This document shows positions 30,557 through 33,509 of a stretch of 33,509 bases of DNA, one piece after another. The notes beneath the pieces were generated by a model. It was not told the DNA's origin. It ran no database searches and worked only from the letters and a program-made list of their open reading frames with translations. Source of the DNA: CAVQFC01 sp036497895 (lineage in GTDB: Bacteria; Acidobacteriota; Vicinamibacteria; Vicinamibacterales; CAVVIG01); the NCBI GenBank assembly GCA_036497895.1, contig DASXIR010000256.1, positions 1-33,509 on the forward strand, given 5' to 3'. Position 1 is the stretch's first letter, and each line of letters starts with the position of its first letter. Both the position numbers and the translations under genes were made by a program.

Positions 30557-31828
30557 ATGAGAGTTCTGGTCATCGGCGGCGGCGGGCGCGAACACGCATT
30601 GACCGCGCGTCTTGCGCAGGATCGTGACGTCGGAGAACTGGTCGTCGCGCCCGGAAACCCGGGTATTGCCGCGCTCGCCCGCACGGTTCCGCTCGACCTC
30701 GGCCGTCCAGAAGGTGCCCTCGCCCTCGCCGATCGCGAACAGATTGATCTGACCATCGTCGGTCCGGAGCTGCCGCTCAGCCTGGGAATTGCCGATCGCT
30801 TCGCGTCCGAGCAGCGACTGCTGTTCGGCCCGACCTCGGCCGCAGCACGCCTCGAATCGAGTAAGGCATTTGCCAAAGCGTTCATGGCGCGCCATGACAT
30901 CCCAACTGCGCGCTTCGAAACATCCGAGTCGGCCGGCCAGGCGCTCGACCTTGTCCGCGGCGGCACCTTTGGGTGGCCGGTTGTGCTCAAGGCTGACGGT
31001 CTGGCCGCCGGCAAAGGTGTCGTCATTGCTGCGGACCTCGCGGCAGCCGAGGCTGCGATCGTCGGCATGATGCGCGACCGAAAATTCGGCGCCGCCGGCG
31101 ATCGGCTCGTGGTGGAAGAGTGTCTGACCGGACCCGAGGTATCGTTCTTCGCGATTTCGGACGGGGTCCGCGCGCTTCCGATCGGCACAGCCCAGGATCA
31201 CAAGCGGATCTTCGACGATGACCGCGGGCCGAATACCGGAGGGATGGGCGCGTTCGCGCCGAGCCCGCTAATCGACTCCCCGATGCACGCACGGGTGATG
31301 CGCGAAATCATCGATCCGGTCGTAGCGGGTATGGCCGCCGAGGGATATCCGTTCCGCGGATTCCTTTACGCCGGTTTGATGCTGACGCCTTCCGGACCGA
31401 AGGTGATCGAATTCAACGCTCGCCTCGGTGATCCCGAAGCGCAGGTCATCCTCCCGCTCATCGAAGAGCCGCTGCTCCCGATACTCGTGGCCGGTGCCGC
31501 AGGCGTGCTTCGCCAAACCACTGTCCGGGTTGGCGCCGATCGGCAGGTCTGTGTCGTGCTCGCGTCGCGCGGATATCCCGAATCCGCTGAATCAGGCCGG
31601 CCGATTCGGGGAATCGAGGATGCCGAAGCCATTCCGGGCGTCGCCGTGTATCACGCGGGGACAGCGTGGCGCGACCGTCAGCTGGTCACGGCCGGCGGCC
31701 GCGTGCTTACCGTGGCGGGACGAGGACGCGACTTCGCCGAGGCTGCGGTGTGCGCCTACTCCGGTGTGCAGCAGATTTCGTTCGACGGCATGCAGTATCG
31801 CCACGATATCGGGCGCAAGGCGTTGTGA
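30557..31828 (+). CDS. purD: Phosphoribosylamine-glycine ligase
   Basis: A 423-aa ATP-grasp enzyme for the second step of de novo purine synthesis, joining glycine to phosphoribosylamine. It has RVLVIGGGGREHAL at the start, PGNPG, GPELPL, KADGLAAGKGV, the GPNTGGMGAF signature and EFNARLGDPEAQ metal ligands. Length is normal. The ATG at 30557 is preceded by an A-run with no Shine-Dalgarno sequence. It is divergent from rpsU, and its stop overlaps the next start (GTGA). Confidence 0.97.
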   Translation: MRVLVIGGGGREHALTARLAQDRDVGELVVAPGNPGIAALARTVPLDLGRPEGALALADREQIDLTIVGPELPLSLGIADRFASEQRLLFGPTSAAARLESSKAFAKAFMARHDIPTARFETSESAGQALDLVRGGTFGWPVVLKADGLAAGKGVVIAADLAAAEAAIVGMMRDRKFGAAGDRLVVEECLTGPEVSFFAISDGVRALPIGTAQDHKRIFDDDRGPNTGGMGAFAPSPLIDSPMHARVMREIIDPVVAGMAAEGYPFRGFLYAGLMLTPSGPKVIEFNARLGDPEAQVILPLIEEPLLPILVAGAAGVLRQTTVRVGADRQVCVVLASRGYPESAESGRPIRGIEDAEAIPGVAVYHAGTAWRDRQLVTAGGRVLTVAGRGRDFAEAAVCAYSGVQQISFDGMQYRHDIGRKAL

Positions 31829-33135
31829 AGTACGCCGTCATCACCTTCGGCTGCCGCGTCAACCAGGCCGACTCCCTGGGTTTCGAGGAGCAGTTGGTCG
31901 CCTCCGGCGCGGAGGCGGCTTCGCCCGAGGCAGCCGACATGGTGATCGTCAACACCTGCTCGGTGACCGCGGCCGCTGATCAAGGCGCGCGACAAACCAT
32001 CCGGCGGATTGCGCGCAGCAACCCCGCCGCAAAGATTGTCGTCACCGGGTGTTATGCCACGCGCCGGCCGGACGAGCTGGCCTCGCTGCCGAACGTTGCG
32101 GAGGTCGTCGTGAACGACGACAAGCCGCGGTTCGTCCAGCTTCTCCGTCGTGTCGCAGTCGAGACGGATGGCGAGGTCCGGCTGAAGGCGGACACTGCAG
32201 AGGCCACCGAGCCGGTCGCCGGCGACGGCCCCTGTGGCGCGACGATCGAGCCCGGCGTCGCCGGCCGGACTGCCTTCACGCTGCGCGTCCAGACCGGCTG
32301 CGCCGAGCCCTGCTCCTACTGCATCATCCCGACGACCAGAGGGTTGCCGAGGAGCGTCGCGATCGGTGATGTAATCCGCGAGGTCGCGAGGGTTGAGGCA
32401 GCCGGGTTCAAGGAAATCGCGCTGACCGGCGTGCACCTCGGCTCTTACGGTCGCGACCTGACACCGCGCTCCTCGCTGATCGATTTGTTGCGGGCGATCG
32501 ACCAGTCGCCGGCGACGATGTCGGCGGAGGGCGTCCTGTTTCGGATCTCATCGCTCGAGCCGATGGACTGCACACGCGAAATAGTCGATCTGGTAATTGG
32601 ATCCGATCGCTTCGCGCCGCATTTCCATCTGCCGCTGCAGCACGCCAGCAACGGCATCCTGGCGGCGATGCGACGGCCCTATACCGTCGAGTACTACGCC
32701 TCTCTGGTGGACGACATCCGCGCGCGCATCGCTCATGCCTCGATCGGCTCCGACATCATCGTCGGCTTTCCTGGTGAGACCGCTGCCGATTTTGAGCAGC
32801 TCGCGTCGTATCTCGAGCAGTCGCCGTTGACCCATCTGCACGTATTTCCTTACTCAGATCGTCCGGGAACGGCGGCGGCGCAGATGGGGAACCGGGTTTC
32901 GGGTGCGGAGATCAGAGACCGTGGCCGCAGAGTCCGAGAGATCGGTCAGCGACTGGCGGCGAGGTTCCGCGACTCTCAGGTCGGCACCAACCATCGGGCG
33001 CTGACGCTCGAAGACGGCAGCGTAGCCGTGACCGGCAATTATCTGAAGCTCAGGATTCCGCCGGGCCCGCCGCGCAATACCTGGGTCCGTGTGCGGATGA
33101 CGTCACATCACGACGGCGAGTTGCTGGCTGGCTGA
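31825..33135 (+). CDS. mtaB: tRNA (N6-threonylcarbamoyladenosine(37)-C2)-methylthiotransferase MtaB
   Basis: A 436-aa radical SAM methylthiotransferase that converts t6A37 to ms2t6A in tRNAs reading ANN codons. The N-terminal UPF0004 domain supplies three cysteines (C10 in FGCRVNQ, C45 in NTCSVTA, C76 in TGCYA) for one Fe-S cluster; the radical SAM motif C159-x3-C163-x2-C166 (GCAEPCSYC) binds the other. FGCRVNQAD is the MtaB-type rather than MiaB-type start. A TRAM-like C-terminal part follows. The GTG at 31825 overlaps the purD stop; the frame is open upstream but inside purD. Its 3' end overlaps the rlmN end by 33 bases. Confidence 0.93.
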   Translation: MKYAVITFGCRVNQADSLGFEEQLVASGAEAASPEAADMVIVNTCSVTAAADQGARQTIRRIARSNPAAKIVVTGCYATRRPDELASLPNVAEVVVNDDKPRFVQLLRRVAVETDGEVRLKADTAEATEPVAGDGPCGATIEPGVAGRTAFTLRVQTGCAEPCSYCIIPTTRGLPRSVAIGDVIREVARVEAAGFKEIALTGVHLGSYGRDLTPRSSLIDLLRAIDQSPATMSAEGVLFRISSLEPMDCTREIVDLVIGSDRFAPHFHLPLQHASNGILAAMRRPYTVEYYASLVDDIRARIAHASIGSDIIVGFPGETAADFEQLASYLEQSPLTHLHVFPYSDRPGTAAAQMGNRVSGAEIRDRGRRVREIGQRLAARFRDSQVGTNHRALTLEDGSVAVTGNYLKLRIPPGPPRNTWVRVRMTSHHDGELLAG

Positions 33136-33509
33136 TTTTTTCTGGCCCTCGACGATCAGCTGACCGCAGGCGGCGCGGATGTCGCGGCCGCGGCTCTTGC
33201 GCACCGAGACGACGATGCCGTGATCCGCGACGATTTTCGCGAACTTGTCGATCGCCGCGTCCGACGGCCGCTCGAACGGAATGCCCGGCGCAGCGTTGAG
33301 CGGAATCAGGTTCACTTTCGATTTCACGCCCGCGACCAGCCTCGCGAGCGCACGCGCGTCACGCGGCGAATCGTTGACGCCAGCAAGCATCACGTACTCG
33401 AACGTGATCCGGCTGCGCTTGCGGACCGGGAAGCGCTTGCAGGCCGCAATGATGTCGGCGACGCCGTATTTCTTGTTGATCGGCACGAGCTCGCCCCGCT
33501 GCAGGTCGG
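33103..33509 (-). CDS. rlmN: 23S rRNA/tRNA adenine-C2 methyltransferase RlmN, C-terminal part (runs off window)
   Basis: About 135 C-terminal codons of a radical SAM enzyme that methylates A2503 of 23S rRNA and A37 of some tRNAs. Recognised by VPINKKYGVADIIAAC, FEYVMLAGVNDSP, KVNLIPLNAAPGIPFERP and DIRAACGQL, which holds the C-terminal catalytic Cys. The frame continues to the right edge (DLQRGELVPINKKY), so the radical SAM CxxxCxxC lies outside the window. The last 33 bases overlap the convergent mtaB gene. Confidence 0.94.
   Translation of the reverse strand, partial: DLQRGELVPINKKYGVADIIAACKRFPVRKRSRITFEYVMLAGVNDSPRDARALARLVAGVKSKVNLIPLNAAPGIPFERPSDAAIDKFAKIVADHGIVVSVRKSRGRDIRAACGQLIVEGQKKSASQQLAVVM

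Overview
The window is about 33.5 kb of GC-rich bacterial chromosome, densely coded, with many GTG/TTG starts and short gene spacings. The mix of genes suggests an acidobacterium-like organism, perhaps of the Vicinamibacteria type: an orphan PilM/GspE-like pair, an outer-membrane barrel with a carboxypeptidase-regulatory domain, a PDZ-containing histidine kinase with an NtrC-type regulator, and a methylmalonyl-CoA mutase lacking its B12 domain. That placement is inferred from gene style only, because no rRNA or other strong taxonomic marker is present. I see no tRNA, rRNA, insertion sequence, phage or CRISPR.

Layout: (1) 1-3574 holds the 5' end of a leftward gene, then a rightward pair: a PilM-like protein with a T2SSB-like tail, and a GspE/PilB-family protein that has lost its key ATPase residues and gained a double zinc ribbon. 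(2) 3666-4352 is an orphan LolD/MacB-type ABC ATPase, followed by about 390 bases with no convincing gene. (3) 9414-4744, leftward, carries a secreted CxxCH protein with alpha/alpha-toroid-like repeats, methylmalonyl-CoA mutase, and OppD/OppF-type ATPases; a heptanucleotide repeat array lies inside the oppD 3' end. (4) 9465-9987 is a compact transcription unit (promoter, possible leader ORF, 101-aa protein, terminator). (5) 13984-10000, leftward, is cyclase/hydrolase, glgC, eno, gpmA, joining glycogen precursor synthesis to two consecutive glycolytic steps. (6) 14063-17242 is a promoter, two exported/outer-membrane proteins and a terminator. (7) 17289-22046 is a membrane PDZ-GAF-PAS histidine kinase, a sigma-54 activator and a small membrane protein.

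(8) 29647-22030, leftward, is a seven-gene glycan operon: a STAS protein, a UbiA-family prenyl-phosphate phosphoribosyltransferase-like enzyme, a coiled-coil protein with an Arg-rich disordered tail, and four GT4-type glycosyltransferases forming two paralogous pairs in A-B-B'-A' order. (9) 30396-29868, leftward, is rpsU followed by a four-CxxC zinc-ribbon protein. (10) 30557-33135, rightward, is purD and mtaB, and the C-terminal part of rlmN converges on mtaB at the right edge.

The most unusual items are the PilM-T2SSB / catalytically degenerate GspE-like pair and the A-B-B'-A' glycosyltransferase cluster with its Arg-rich scaffold-like partner. All functions are read from motifs by eye; no database search was possible.
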